This document shows positions 25,423 through 33,418 of a stretch of DNA of 64,000 nt, piece by piece. Source of the DNA: Actinomycetota bacterium (lineage in GTDB: Bacteria; Actinomycetota; Actinomycetes; S36-B12; UBA10799); the NCBI GenBank assembly GCA_020636995.1, contig JACJWU010000005.1, positions 260,617 through 324,616 of the forward strand. The letters run 5' to 3'. A program made the translations under genes and the position numbers. Below the pieces are notes generated by a model that was given only the letters and a program-made list of their open reading frames with translations, had not been told where the DNA came from and made no database searches. Numbering within the stretch: position 1 is the first letter of the stretch; the number at the start of each line of letters is the position of its first letter.

Positions 25423-27549
25423 ATGTGGGCTCCGCGATCACATCTGAAAGGCCTCTGCGCGCTCGGTGCGGCCATGGCATCGGTCCTCGCGGCCGCACCA
25501 CCGGGCTCCACTGCGGCGCCTGCGAAGATGGACCCCCGGTTGGCTGCCGAGATCCTGGCGTGGTCACACAGTGACATGACCGCGAATCAATGGGGGCTCA
25601 CAGCGATCCGCGCGCCCCTGGCCTGGCAGACCAGCACCGGAGCCGGCGTGACCGTGGCGGTCATCGACACCGGCCTGGACATGACACATCCGGACGTCGC
25701 TGGCCAAACGGTCTCGCCGGGGTACGTCTGGCAACTCGGCACCGAGAACGGGAAGGTCGTGGGACACCTACGGCCGGCGACGGCAGGCGGCGGTCTCGTC
25801 CCGCAGATCGACACCGTCGGCCATGGCACACATGTGGCTGGGGTGGTGGCGGGCAATGCGAACGGCGAAGGGATCACGGGCGTCGCACCGAACGCCCGTC
25901 TGCTACCGATCAATCTCGCCTCCGCGCTCGACGAATCGACGACCCTGTCCCAGTTCGCCAAAGCCTTCACCGCCGCCATGGACACCGCCGTGCGCGACGG
26001 GGCTCGCGTGATCAACGTGTCGCTCGGCGGCGCTGAACTGGAACTCCCCTGGCAGGCGATGCCCCGCTCTGAGGACGAGCGCCGGACCCTCGCGGCCAGC
26101 CGTAGGATCTGTGCGGCCATCGATCGGGCACGTGCGGCTGGTGTGGTGACCGTTGTCTCGTCCGGTAACTCGGCCGAGGAGGGCAACCCTCGATCTGTGC
26201 CCGGCCTGTGTCCGGCGGCCGTCGAGGTGGGGGCAGTCGGCCCCTCACTGGAACGCGGGTACTTCTCGACCTACAACGGGCGCGTCGACCTCACGGCCCC
26301 TGGCGTGGGGGTGCTGTCCAGCACCCCGGCACGACCCGCGACCCCGAGCGCTCCCAGCATGCATGGGTACGAATGGCAGGACGGCACTTCGTTCGCTTCA
26401 CCTCACGTCTCGGGGGTGGCCGCGCTGCTGTTCTCCGGACACCCGCAGTGGAATGCCGACCAGGTCATCGAGGCACTCTTCACCTCGGTGACCGATCGGG
26501 GCATCGCCGGCCGCGATCCTGAGTTCGGTCGCGGCGTCCTCGATGCGGCCGCGGCAGTCGACCCGGTGGCCAACCCCGCCGGCACCGTCACCTCGGTGGA
26601 CGCCTTCATCCCGAGACTGCGCCTGGCCGCCAACGATCGCGGCGAGTTCGCGTTCAGTTTCAACCCGCCGTCGGTACACCTCTTCTCCGGATTCACCGTG
26701 ACCGTGGTGAACCGCAACACCGGAACCACCCGCTCCTACCAACTGCCCGGCGATGCGGTGTCGACACCAGCTATCCCGCCTTCGAGTTGGGTCAGGCTCG
26801 GTGCGACGACCACGGACGGTCAGGCCTTCGACGCCGGGTGGCTGCCCACCCCGCCGGTTGCGCCTCGGGGCAAGTTCCAAGCCCCACTGGTGTCCGCCCC
26901 GCGCTGGGTGCGCCAACGCCACTCCTTGTGGATCCGCTGGGCCAACGGCAAGTACGTTGATGCCGCTGACATCACCGTCGTCGTCGCCTGCCCGGTGGTT
27001 CGTGACGCGTTCAGTGCTCCCCTCGAGAACTGCTCCCGGCTCAAGACCTTCGATAACCCCCGCTATCGCACCCACGCGCTGGTGTTCGTTCCGCCCTACG
27101 TGCGGGGCTACGACCTACGGGTCTGGGTCATGCAGAGCGCCAATCTGACCGGGATCCCGCTGTTCGACGCGGTCTTGGCCGGCGTGAAGGGCACGGCCAA
27201 AGTGAAGGGCCAACAGCGGATCTTCGCGCATGCTCCCACGCCAATCCGCCCCGGACTGATCAGCCTCACGATCGGGGTGAACCCGTCGTTCGCCGCCAAG
27301 ACCCCGATCGGGACCAAGGTGATGGTGCGGTATCGCACGGCCCGGGGCCGCTATCTGGGAGGCGGCCACGCGTTCATCGCCGGTGGCTACGAGGATTCGC
27401 TGTACTCCTTCAACCGGTCGGCGACAGTCACCACGCAACTGAAGACGCGCCGGGCGCTGCCCGGGAGCACCCGGGTGCAGATCATTGTGGATTCCCGCCA
27501 CGCGACGAGTCGCACGGTACGGCTAGCAGACATCCCCCCGGGGGACTAG
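25423..27549 (+). CDS. Secreted subtilisin-like serine protease (S8)
   Basis: A 708-residue exported peptidase. Signal peptide MWAPRSHLKGLCALGAAMASVLAAAPPGSTAAPA. Catalytic triad: Asp82 in VAVIDTGLD, His134 in VGHGTHVAG, Ser323 in DGTSFASPHVSG, with the oxyanion Asn in VVSSGNSAEEG. The catalytic domain ends near residue 390. The remaining 310 residues form beta-type domains without cysteine-rich repeats or a sorting signal, perhaps for substrate binding. There is only a short stretch between signal and catalytic domain, so no long inhibitory propeptide is obvious. The gene is monocistronic and faces a tiny converging gene seven bases away. Confidence 0.92.
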   Translation: MWAPRSHLKGLCALGAAMASVLAAAPPGSTAAPAKMDPRLAAEILAWSHSDMTANQWGLTAIRAPLAWQTSTGAGVTVAVIDTGLDMTHPDVAGQTVSPGYVWQLGTENGKVVGHLRPATAGGGLVPQIDTVGHGTHVAGVVAGNANGEGITGVAPNARLLPINLASALDESTTLSQFAKAFTAAMDTAVRDGARVINVSLGGAELELPWQAMPRSEDERRTLAASRRICAAIDRARAAGVVTVVSSGNSAEEGNPRSVPGLCPAAVEVGAVGPSLERGYFSTYNGRVDLTAPGVGVLSSTPARPATPSAPSMHGYEWQDGTSFASPHVSGVAALLFSGHPQWNADQVIEALFTSVTDRGIAGRDPEFGRGVLDAAAAVDPVANPAGTVTSVDAFIPRLRLAANDRGEFAFSFNPPSVHLFSGFTVTVVNRNTGTTRSYQLPGDAVSTPAIPPSSWVRLGATTTDGQAFDAGWLPTPPVAPRGKFQAPLVSAPRWVRQRHSLWIRWANGKYVDAADITVVVACPVVRDAFSAPLENCSRLKTFDNPRYRTHALVFVPPYVRGYDLRVWVMQSANLTGIPLFDAVLAGVKGTAKVKGQQRIFAHAPTPIRPGLISLTIGVNPSFAAKTPIGTKVMVRYRTARGRYLGGGHAFIAGGYEDSLYSFNRSATVTTQLKTRRALPGSTRVQIIVDSRHATSRTVRLADIPPGD

Positions 27550-27556
27550 CGGACCA

Positions 27557-27712
27557 TCAGCCCTCGTCGAGGCGGTGCTCCCGAGTCTCCTTCTCGATCA
27601 AGCCCTGCTTGTGCGCCGCGTCGCGCTCCAGGTCGTGCTCAGCCTCAGCCTCCAGCGCGGAGTCCAGCGACGCCTCGGCCTCCTCGGCCTCCAACTTCCT
27701 GTCATCACTCAT
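27557..27712 (-). CDS. Small highly charged coiled-coil protein (51 aa)
   Basis: Reads MSDDRKLEAEEAEASLDSAL, then a further Glu/Ala/Asp-rich segment, ending HKQGLIEKETREHRLDEG. It has 51 residues, no Cys, no Trp and mostly Glu/Ala/Asp/Arg/Lys, with helix-favouring heptads. ATG at 27712 and TGA at 27557. Codon choice is like the neighbours. It converges with the subtilase gene, with seven bases between stops. It has no recognised family, but the length, charge pattern and clean frame argue that it is real. Confidence 0.5.
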   Translation of the reverse strand: MSDDRKLEAEEAEASLDSALEAEAEHDLERDAAHKQGLIEKETREHRLDEG

Positions 27713-27792
27713 GTGTCCATCCTGCCGCTCCGGCGAAGCCGATGTCGCACCGACAACAGGTGCGCACCGGGGCGGTTGGACCTGGCGCGTCC

Positions 27793-27957
27793 GATGGGGT
27801 TCAGGTAGACCGATGGGGTTCAGGTAGACCGATGGGGTTCAGGTAGACCGATGGGGTTCAGGTAGACCGATGGGGTTCAGGTAGACCGATGAGGTTCAGG
27901 TAGACCTATGGGGTTCAGCGCGCGCTGAGCCCCACCCGACTGCACGAACCCCACCGA
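27793..27957. repeat. Family C repeat: seven 19-base tandem units plus inverted arm
   Basis: GATGGGGTTCAGGTAGACC repeats from 27793 to 27918: six full units and a seventh cut after 12 bases, the same 126-base length as the array at 17569. Unit 6 has GATGAGG and unit 7 starts TATGG. A reverse arm at 27925-27957 holds GAGCCCCAC and GAACCCCAC separated by CCGACTGCAC. The rest of the 383-base gap (27713-28095) shows nothing else apart from the start region of the next gene. Confidence 0.92.
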
Positions 27958-28095
27958 ACACCGGATCCAGGGAGACGGTCCGACGATGTCGCGACCCGGC
28001 ACCCCACCGGGGAGCACCCCCGATGCCGTCGCATGGCGCGGATCCCGTCCGAATGAGGGTCGGACGACACCGCGCGCCCTTGTTATGGTGCCGGG

Positions 28096-29586
28096 GTGAG
28101 AACCCTCCTGCGCGCCACCGTGCCCAGCATCGCCGCCGCCGTTGCGCTGGCCACTCCCGCGTCCGCCGCGACGCCACTGGAACTGTCCGCAAATGCGGCC
28201 GTGCGCGCAAGTACGGGCCCCCTGGTCTACGTCTTCGTCATGGACGGCGCGGACGGCGACCAGTACGACAAGGGGCGCATGCCATTCATCAAGAAGCTGG
28301 TCGACAAGCGGGGTACCTACTACGCGGAATCCCGCGCGATCATGGTCGCCGAGACCAACCCGAACCACACTGCGATGATCACCGGCGCCTACGCGGACAC
28401 CTCCGGGATCCCGGCCAACGACTTCGCGATGTACGGCAACGGTGCGTCCACAGCGGAGGGTTGCCCGCTCGAGCGCCGCACACAGGGTCCCTCGACCACC
28501 GGCTTGGCGCCCGCCTGCGTCCAGGCGCAGACCATCTTCCAGAGCACGTCGACCGCTGGCGTGCGCGACAAGGTGACCTCCGCGGGCATCTTCGGCAAGC
28601 CCAAGCTGGCCACCCTGTTCGCCGCCAAGCGCTCGAAGAAGAAGTACGCGGCCGATTACCTGTGGACACCGTGTACGGGGTCGCCCGCGCCCTACTGCCG
28701 CAAGGTCCCGCTCAACTCCTTCGGGTACGCCGACGACGACGCCACGATGGACGCGGTGCTGAAGTCGGTGCGCAAGGGGGTGCCCACGGAGAAGGGCAAG
28801 CGCAAGAAGGCGAACCTGACGGTCGTCAACCTGCCCACCGTGGATGTCACCGGCCACTCCTATGGAGCCGGCAAGAAGTACCGCAAGGCGATCGTGCGCG
28901 CCGACGAGCAGATCAAGCGCTTCGTGAGGCAGCAGAAGAAGCTCGATCTGTGGTCGCGCACCGTGATGTTCGTGGTGTCCGACCACTCGATGGCCACCAA
29001 CGAGAGAAAGACCTCGCTGACCGAGATCTTCACCGCGGCGGGAATCCCCTCGAGCAGCTACCTGATCGTCCAGAACGGGGGCACGGATTTCGTCTACCTG
29101 TCCGATCCCAACGCTGCCGACCGCAACGATCAGCTCCGCCGGATGCGGCAGGCCGCAGTGTCCGCCGACCCCTCGTTCGGCATCGATGAGGCCCTGTACC
29201 GCGATCCGAATCCGCTGGACGGGGACGCCGCCAACACCCTGGATGCCGTGCACCCGGACTGGCACCTCGCCGGCCCCCGCACCGGAGACCTCGTGGTGAC
29301 GCAGTCCGACGGCGGGGCGTTCACCGACCCCGTGAACCCCGTGGCCGGTGGGCACGGTGGTCCCAACACCACGGACAACCTGTTCACGATCACCGGCGGC
29401 TGGAAGGGCATCGCGAAGAACGGCACGCTGGCCGGTCAACCAGGTGCCCGCTTCGACGACACCGCACTCAACCCCAGCCAGGCGGAGAACGTCGACGTCG
29501 CGCCGACCGCGATGCGCCTTCTTGGCCTCGAGCCTCCGCGCGACAACAAGGGTCGAGTTCTCACCGAGGCGTTCAAAGGCTGGTGA
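28096..29586 (+). CDS. Secreted alkaline-phosphatase-superfamily phosphodiesterase
   Basis: A 496-residue exported protein (GTG start; signal MRTLLRATVPSIAAAVALATPASAA) of the nucleotide pyrophosphatase/phosphodiesterase branch of the alkaline phosphatase superfamily. Metal and nucleophile residues are visible: Asp50 in VFVMDGADGD, Thr87 in ETNPNHTAMITG, TVDVTGHSYGAG, VVSDHSMATN, and GGHGGPNTTDN, then VAPTAMRLLGLEPP near the end. Expected to cleave phosphodiester or phosphomonoester bonds outside the cell. The substrate is unknown. The next gene starts two bases after its stop. Confidence 0.85.
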   Translation: MRTLLRATVPSIAAAVALATPASAATPLELSANAAVRASTGPLVYVFVMDGADGDQYDKGRMPFIKKLVDKRGTYYAESRAIMVAETNPNHTAMITGAYADTSGIPANDFAMYGNGASTAEGCPLERRTQGPSTTGLAPACVQAQTIFQSTSTAGVRDKVTSAGIFGKPKLATLFAAKRSKKKYAADYLWTPCTGSPAPYCRKVPLNSFGYADDDATMDAVLKSVRKGVPTEKGKRKKANLTVVNLPTVDVTGHSYGAGKKYRKAIVRADEQIKRFVRQQKKLDLWSRTVMFVVSDHSMATNERKTSLTEIFTAAGIPSSSYLIVQNGGTDFVYLSDPNAADRNDQLRRMRQAAVSADPSFGIDEALYRDPNPLDGDAANTLDAVHPDWHLAGPRTGDLVVTQSDGGAFTDPVNPVAGGHGGPNTTDNLFTITGGWKGIAKNGTLAGQPGARFDDTALNPSQAENVDVAPTAMRLLGLEPPRDNKGRVLTEAFKGW

Positions 29587-29587
29587 C

Positions 29588-29938
29588 GTGAGGATCGCCG
29601 ATCTGGTCACGGTCTTCGACGCCGCCGACATCGAGACCGAGAGCGCGTTCTGGGCGGGACTGCTCGACGGGACCGTGGTCAAGGAGGCGGACTGGCACAG
29701 CATCCGCACCGCGGACGGCCGCCGGTTGGCAGTCCAACTCGCCCCCAACCACACCCCGCCGGATTGGCCCGATGGGTCACCGCAGCAGATGCACGTGGAC
29801 CTGTGGGTCGAGGATCTCGACACCGCTGAACGGGAGGTGCTGGCGCGGGGCGGGCGGTTGCTCAAAGCCGTGGATGCGGAAGGGTTCCGGGTCTACGCCG
29901 ATCCAGCAGGGCACCCGTTCTGTCTGTGCCCGCACTGA
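29588..29938 (+). CDS. VOC-family (glyoxalase-like) protein
   Basis: A 116-residue vicinal-oxygen-chelate domain protein. GTG 29588 starts VRIADLVTVFDAADIETESAFWAGLLDG, the usual first beta-alpha unit. QQMHVDLWVEDLDTAEREVLARGGRL is the second-half metal-strand region, and FRVYADPAGHPFCLCPH is the conserved ending (the YADPAGHPFCL motif). It starts two bases after the upstream phosphodiesterase gene and so is likely co-transcribed. The reaction is unknown. Confidence 0.82.
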   Translation: MRIADLVTVFDAADIETESAFWAGLLDGTVVKEADWHSIRTADGRRLAVQLAPNHTPPDWPDGSPQQMHVDLWVEDLDTAEREVLARGGRLLKAVDAEGFRVYADPAGHPFCLCPH

Positions 29939-29969
29939 GGTTCCGCACGGCCCTGTGCGGGGCCGGCCG

Positions 29970-30088
29970 TTTGTGACGAAGGCGCTGGCGACAGAACCCC
30001 CTTTGTGACGAAGGTGAGGGGTTCCGCACCCCCGCACCCCGCACCTTCGCAACAATCGGGACCGGCAGCGCCGCAACAACGTCACAAA
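29970..30088. repeat. Family B intergenic repeat, second locus
   Basis: TTTGTGACGAAGGCGC (29970-29985) and TTTGTGACGAAGGTGA (30002-30017) are direct arms. GCACCTTCGCAACAAT (30041-30056) and a diverged arm ending AACGTCACAAAG (to about 30088) are inverted. It sits between converging genes ending at 29938 and 30133, the same setting and same two-plus-two plan as the element at 5442. Confidence 0.85.
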
Positions 30089-30132
30089 GACCCGCGGCCG
30101 GCTAGACCCGACCCGCCACGCGGCCGCACCCA

Positions 30133-31035
30133 CTACTCCTCCGCGAGCAGGCTCGCCTTCGCCTCGGCCAGCCGCGCCACCTCGTCCTCGGGCAACTGCG
30201 GGTACGCCAGCGGCAGGTCCTTGATCGTCGTCGTGATGATGTCGGACACCGCCGCGCGCATCGCCCACTTGTGATCCGCGGGGATCACGTACCAGGGTGC
30301 CCACGGCGTGCTCGTCGCGTTGATCGCGTCCTCGAAGGCCGCCATGTAGTCGTCCCAATACCCCCGCTCGACGATGTCGTTCGAACTGAACTTCCAGTTC
30401 TTCTCCGGGGTGTCGAGCCGCTCGAGGAACCGCTTCTTCTGCTCGTCCTTGGACACGTTCAGGAAGAACTTCAGGATCGTGGTGCCGTTGCGGGCGAGGT
30501 GCTGCTCGAAGTTGTTGATGTCCTCGTACCGGTGTTTCCAGATGTGCTTGTGGACGTCCTCGGCCGGGAGGTCCGCCTTGTCGAGGATCGCCGGGTGCAC
30601 CTTCACCACCAGCACCTCTTCGTAGTAGGAGCGGTTGAAGATGCCGATCATCCCCCGCGCGGGCAGCGCCTTGGAGTATCGCCACAGGTAGTTGTGGGAG
30701 TACTCCTCGGCACTCGGCACCTTGAAGGAGGTCACCTCACAGCCCTGCGGGTTCACCCCGGACATGACGTGACCGATGGTGCCGTCCTTGCCGGCAGCAT
30801 CCATGGCCTGGAACACGATCAGGACCGAGTGGTGGCCATCGGCGTACAGCAGTTCCTGCGCCTCGGCGAGTTCGACCTTGTTGTCGGCCAGCATCACCTC
30901 CGCGATGCGCTTGCGCTCGGCCTTGTCCACGTCGTGGGCGGCCGGTGGCAGCCACTTGGCATCGTGGTCGGAGATACGGAACGTCTCGCCGGGATCGACC
31001 CGCAACTGATCGAGGACATCCTTCGCCATGGCCAT
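30133..31035 (-). CDS. ppk2: Polyphosphate kinase 2 family enzyme
   Basis: A 300-residue PPK2 that moves phosphate between polyphosphate and nucleotides. Walker A is visible in FQAMDAAGKDGTIGHVMSG, the Walker B/lid region in FNRSYYEEVLVVKVHP, and the PPK2-specific LKFFLNVSKDEQKKRFLERLDTPEKNWKFS and STPWAPWYVIPADHKWAMR. Length and order fit a single-domain PPK2. Which nucleotide it serves (AMP, ADP or GDP) cannot be fixed. It starts four bases after the SRPBCC gene stop in a three-gene unit. Confidence 0.92.
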   Translation of the reverse strand: MAMAKDVLDQLRVDPGETFRISDHDAKWLPPAAHDVDKAERKRIAEVMLADNKVELAEAQELLYADGHHSVLIVFQAMDAAGKDGTIGHVMSGVNPQGCEVTSFKVPSAEEYSHNYLWRYSKALPARGMIGIFNRSYYEEVLVVKVHPAILDKADLPAEDVHKHIWKHRYEDINNFEQHLARNGTTILKFFLNVSKDEQKKRFLERLDTPEKNWKFSSNDIVERGYWDDYMAAFEDAINATSTPWAPWYVIPADHKWAMRAAVSDIITTTIKDLPLAYPQLPEDEVARLAEAKASLLAEE

Positions 31036-31039
31036 CGCG

Positions 31040-31522
31040 TCACCTCTGTTTCTCGGCGGCGGCCTTCAGCCGCTGCAACGTGGTCTCGATATTGCGCTGG
31101 TTGTGCGGCGCGCGCGGACCGGGGATGATCACGCCCCCGACCCACTTGATGGGCGCGGCGATCGGCCCCTCCCGCCGGTCGTTCCAGGTTTCCGTCACGC
31201 GGCAGCCCGCCTCGGTGGGTTCGATCTGGTACGTCCACCGCGACACAGGCATCGGGGGAAAGTCCACATCGAAACTGAACCGTTGACCGCGGTCGGCCGA
31301 CAGCACCGTGCAGCGGGTGAACCACCGCCACGGACCGCGCCTGTTGAAGCCCCAGAACGTCTCCCCCACCACCGGCGCCGGGGAGGCACCACGAGCACCC
31401 GTCGCCTCCGGCGAGAACTCCCCGACCCGGGCCACATCCGCGATCAGGTCGTAGACCCGCTCCGGCGGTGCGGCGATGTCGATGCTGGCTTCAGCGGTGT
31501 ATTCATCGGGGGGTTGGGCCAT
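31040..31522 (-). CDS. SRPBCC-family (polyketide-cyclase/START-like) protein
   Basis: A 160-residue helix-grip protein with a hydrophobic-ligand cavity. The start YTAEASIDIAAPPERVYDLIADVARVGEFSPEA and the RWTYQIEPTEAGCRVTETWNDRR segment are standard for this family, and the last helix is APHNQRNIETTLQRLKAAAE. The function is unknown; lipid binding is possible. It lies between the oxidoreductase (15 bases upstream) and PPK2 on one transcript. Confidence 0.8.
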   Translation of the reverse strand: MAQPPDEYTAEASIDIAAPPERVYDLIADVARVGEFSPEATGARGASPAPVVGETFWGFNRRGPWRWFTRCTVLSADRGQRFSFDVDFPPMPVSRWTYQIEPTEAGCRVTETWNDRREGPIAAPIKWVGGVIIPGPRAPHNQRNIETTLQRLKAAAEKQR

Positions 31523-31537
31523 GGCTGCAGCCTAGGA

Positions 31538-32524
31538 CTACACCCGCACCAGCGTCTTCCCGAGGTTGGCGCCGGTGAAGAGATCCTGCAACGCCGCAGG
31601 CGCCGACTCCAATCCTTCGCGGACGTAGGTCTTCGCGACCAGCCGGCCCTCCTGCATCCAGGCGCCCATGGCCTGCGACGCCTCAGCGGCGCGGTCCATG
31701 TGGTCGAGGATGATGAAGCCCTTGAGCAGTGCTCGCCGTGGGATCGCGTTGATGAGGTTCGCGGGGCCGGTCGGGGGCGCGCTGGAGTCGTACTGCGAGA
31801 TCGCCCCGCACAGGATGATCCGCGCGTGGTCGTTGATCCGGGCCAGCACCTCGTTGAGGGTCTCACCGCCCACGTTGTCGAAGTAGACATCGATACCGTC
31901 CGGGCAGGTCCGCGACAAACCCCTCCCGATGTCCTCGCTGCGGTAGTCGATGCAGTCGTCGAAGCCGAGTTCGTCGACCACCCAGCGGCACTTCTGCTCC
32001 GAACCCGCCAGGCCGATCACCCGAGCGCCCTTGATCTTCGCGATCTGACCGGCGATCGAGCCGACCCCGCCCGCAGCCCCGGAGACGACCACCGTCTCGC
32101 CGGGCTGCGGCTTGCCGATGTCCTCGAGGCCGACGTACGCCGTGAGGCCCGTCACCCCGAACACGCTCAGCGCCTGTTCGTAGGTCACCCCTTCCGGGAT
32201 GGGAACGGCGCCGTTGAGCACGGCGTGATCCTGCCAGCCGGGCATCCCGAACACGCGCATGCCGACTGGGAAGTAGGGGTTGCGCGACTCGAGGATCTCA
32301 CCGGCGCCGGCACTGCGGATCACATCACCGATGCCGATCTTCGGCAGATAGGTGTCGTAGGACATCCATCCCCGGATCGTGGGGTCGATCGAGAGGTACT
32401 CGACGTTCATCAGGAACTCGCCGTCCTGCAGCGGCGGCAGTTCCACCTCGTCGGATCCGAAGTCGGACAATGCGACCTGGTTCTGGGGGCGGCTGGCGAG
32501 GGTGACGCGACGCGAGGTGACCAT
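31538..32524 (-). CDS. NADP-dependent zinc-free MDR oxidoreductase (prostaglandin/curcumin reductase type)
   Basis: A 328-residue medium-chain reductase that saturates the double bond of alpha,beta-unsaturated ketones with NADPH. Family marks are the start SRRVTLASRPQNQVALSDF, LSIDPTIRGWMS, the coenzyme motif GETVVVSGAAGGVGSIAGQIAKIKGARVIGLAGSE, and the C-terminal LKGFIILDH. The ATG at 32524 begins at the family N-terminus; the long upstream frame is antisense to another gene. The physiological substrate is unknown. Confidence 0.88.
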   Translation of the reverse strand: MVTSRRVTLASRPQNQVALSDFGSDEVELPPLQDGEFLMNVEYLSIDPTIRGWMSYDTYLPKIGIGDVIRSAGAGEILESRNPYFPVGMRVFGMPGWQDHAVLNGAVPIPEGVTYEQALSVFGVTGLTAYVGLEDIGKPQPGETVVVSGAAGGVGSIAGQIAKIKGARVIGLAGSEQKCRWVVDELGFDDCIDYRSEDIGRGLSRTCPDGIDVYFDNVGGETLNEVLARINDHARIILCGAISQYDSSAPPTGPANLINAIPRRALLKGFIILDHMDRAAEASQAMGAWMQEGRLVAKTYVREGLESAPAALQDLFTGANLGKTLVRV

Positions 32525-32549
32525 GGCTGCACGATACTTTGGATCTGCC

Positions 32550-33320
32550 ATGTCGCTCAGTGTCGCGTTCCTGCTCGCCCTCGTGTTCGGGGCCGCCCTC
32601 GGGTTGGCCATGCGCCAACTCATGGGCAACCGGGTCCGGCTCGGGTGGTCGGAGGCCGTTCTGTCGGGCATCGTGGGCTCGGCGATCGGCGCCCTGACCA
32701 TCTCACTCATCCGCGGCGGCTACTACCGCGAACACTGGCTCGGGATGCTGCTGTCCTCCGCCCTCGGCACGCTGATCGTGATGGTGCTGGTGGGTTACTT
32801 CACCCGCCAGCCGCGGCCCACCGCAGCTGAGCTGGTCGCCGCCGGGGAGAGCGCCCGGGTGGAGTTCAAGTCGACGGCCCGCTGCAACCTGCACACGGGT
32901 CAGCGCGACGAGAAGATCGAGATGGTCGTCTCGAAGACCGTGGCGGCGCTCGCGAACTCCGGCGGCGGCGACCTGCTGATCGGGGTCGACGACGCCGGCC
33001 AGGCCCGAGGGCTCGACGACGATCTGAAGTTCATGAAGCAGCCCGACCTCGACCGCTACGAGCTGTGGCTACGCGACCACCTCAGCAAGACCCTCGGGTC
33101 CACGGCCAGCGCGAACGTCGAAGTGACGTTCCCTCTGCTGGACGACACGCCCATCTGCCACCTGCGCATGCTGGGCGCAACGCGCCCCGTGTTCCTCACC
33201 CCCGGGAAGGGGCAGCCGGTCCAGATGTGGGTGCGCGTCGGCAACTCAACGCGCCAACTCGGCGTCGACGAAGCGCTCAGTTACGCGGCGGACCACTGGG
33301 GGCGGCGGCGCTTGCGCTGA
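32550..33320 (+). CDS. Membrane-anchored AlbA_2 (Schlafen-type) domain protein
   Basis: About 256 residues. The N-terminal 90 hold two to three hydrophobic segments (SVAFLLALVFGAALGLAM; AVLSGIVGSAIGALTISLI; LLSSALGTLIVMVLVGYF). The rest is an AlbA_2/Schlafen domain: SARVEFKSTARCN, MVVSKTVAALANSGGGDLLIGVDDAGQARGLDDDL. The E-F-K and N-S-GG-LLIGV signatures are clear. AlbA_2 domains bind or cut nucleic acids, or act as regulators, and are usually soluble; the membrane anchor is unusual. ATG 32550 is preferred; ATG 32523 overlaps the divergent gene's start codon within CCATGG. Confidence 0.75.
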   Translation: MSLSVAFLLALVFGAALGLAMRQLMGNRVRLGWSEAVLSGIVGSAIGALTISLIRGGYYREHWLGMLLSSALGTLIVMVLVGYFTRQPRPTAAELVAAGESARVEFKSTARCNLHTGQRDEKIEMVVSKTVAALANSGGGDLLIGVDDAGQARGLDDDLKFMKQPDLDRYELWLRDHLSKTLGSTASANVEVTFPLLDDTPICHLRMLGATRPVFLTPGKGQPVQMWVRVGNSTRQLGVDEALSYAADHWGRRRLR

Positions 33321-33324
33321 GGCT

Positions 33325-33418
33325 GTGAGTCATTTTCCACACTGCCTCGGCGGTCAGCGGCACTCTCCCCCATGCGCAACCACTGGGCCCCCGGTCCAGT
33401 TTGGGAAATGACTCATCA
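33325..33418. repeat. Family F inverted repeat between converging genes
   Basis: GTGAGTCATTTTCCACACTG (33325-33344) and its near reverse complement at 33397-33418 (CAGTTTGGGAAATGACTCAT and on) flank a GC-rich loop. The arms are far more A/T-rich than the surroundings. The stop codon of the enoyl-CoA hydratase gene (33416-33418) is part of the right arm. A diverged pair of the same arms occurs at 56068-56162. Confidence 0.8.

Noticed and set aside
27575..27827. Forward frames of 72-77 codons running into the family C repeat
   Set aside because: They are antisense to the 51-residue gene and to repeat DNA, and have no ribosome-binding site or coherent protein features.
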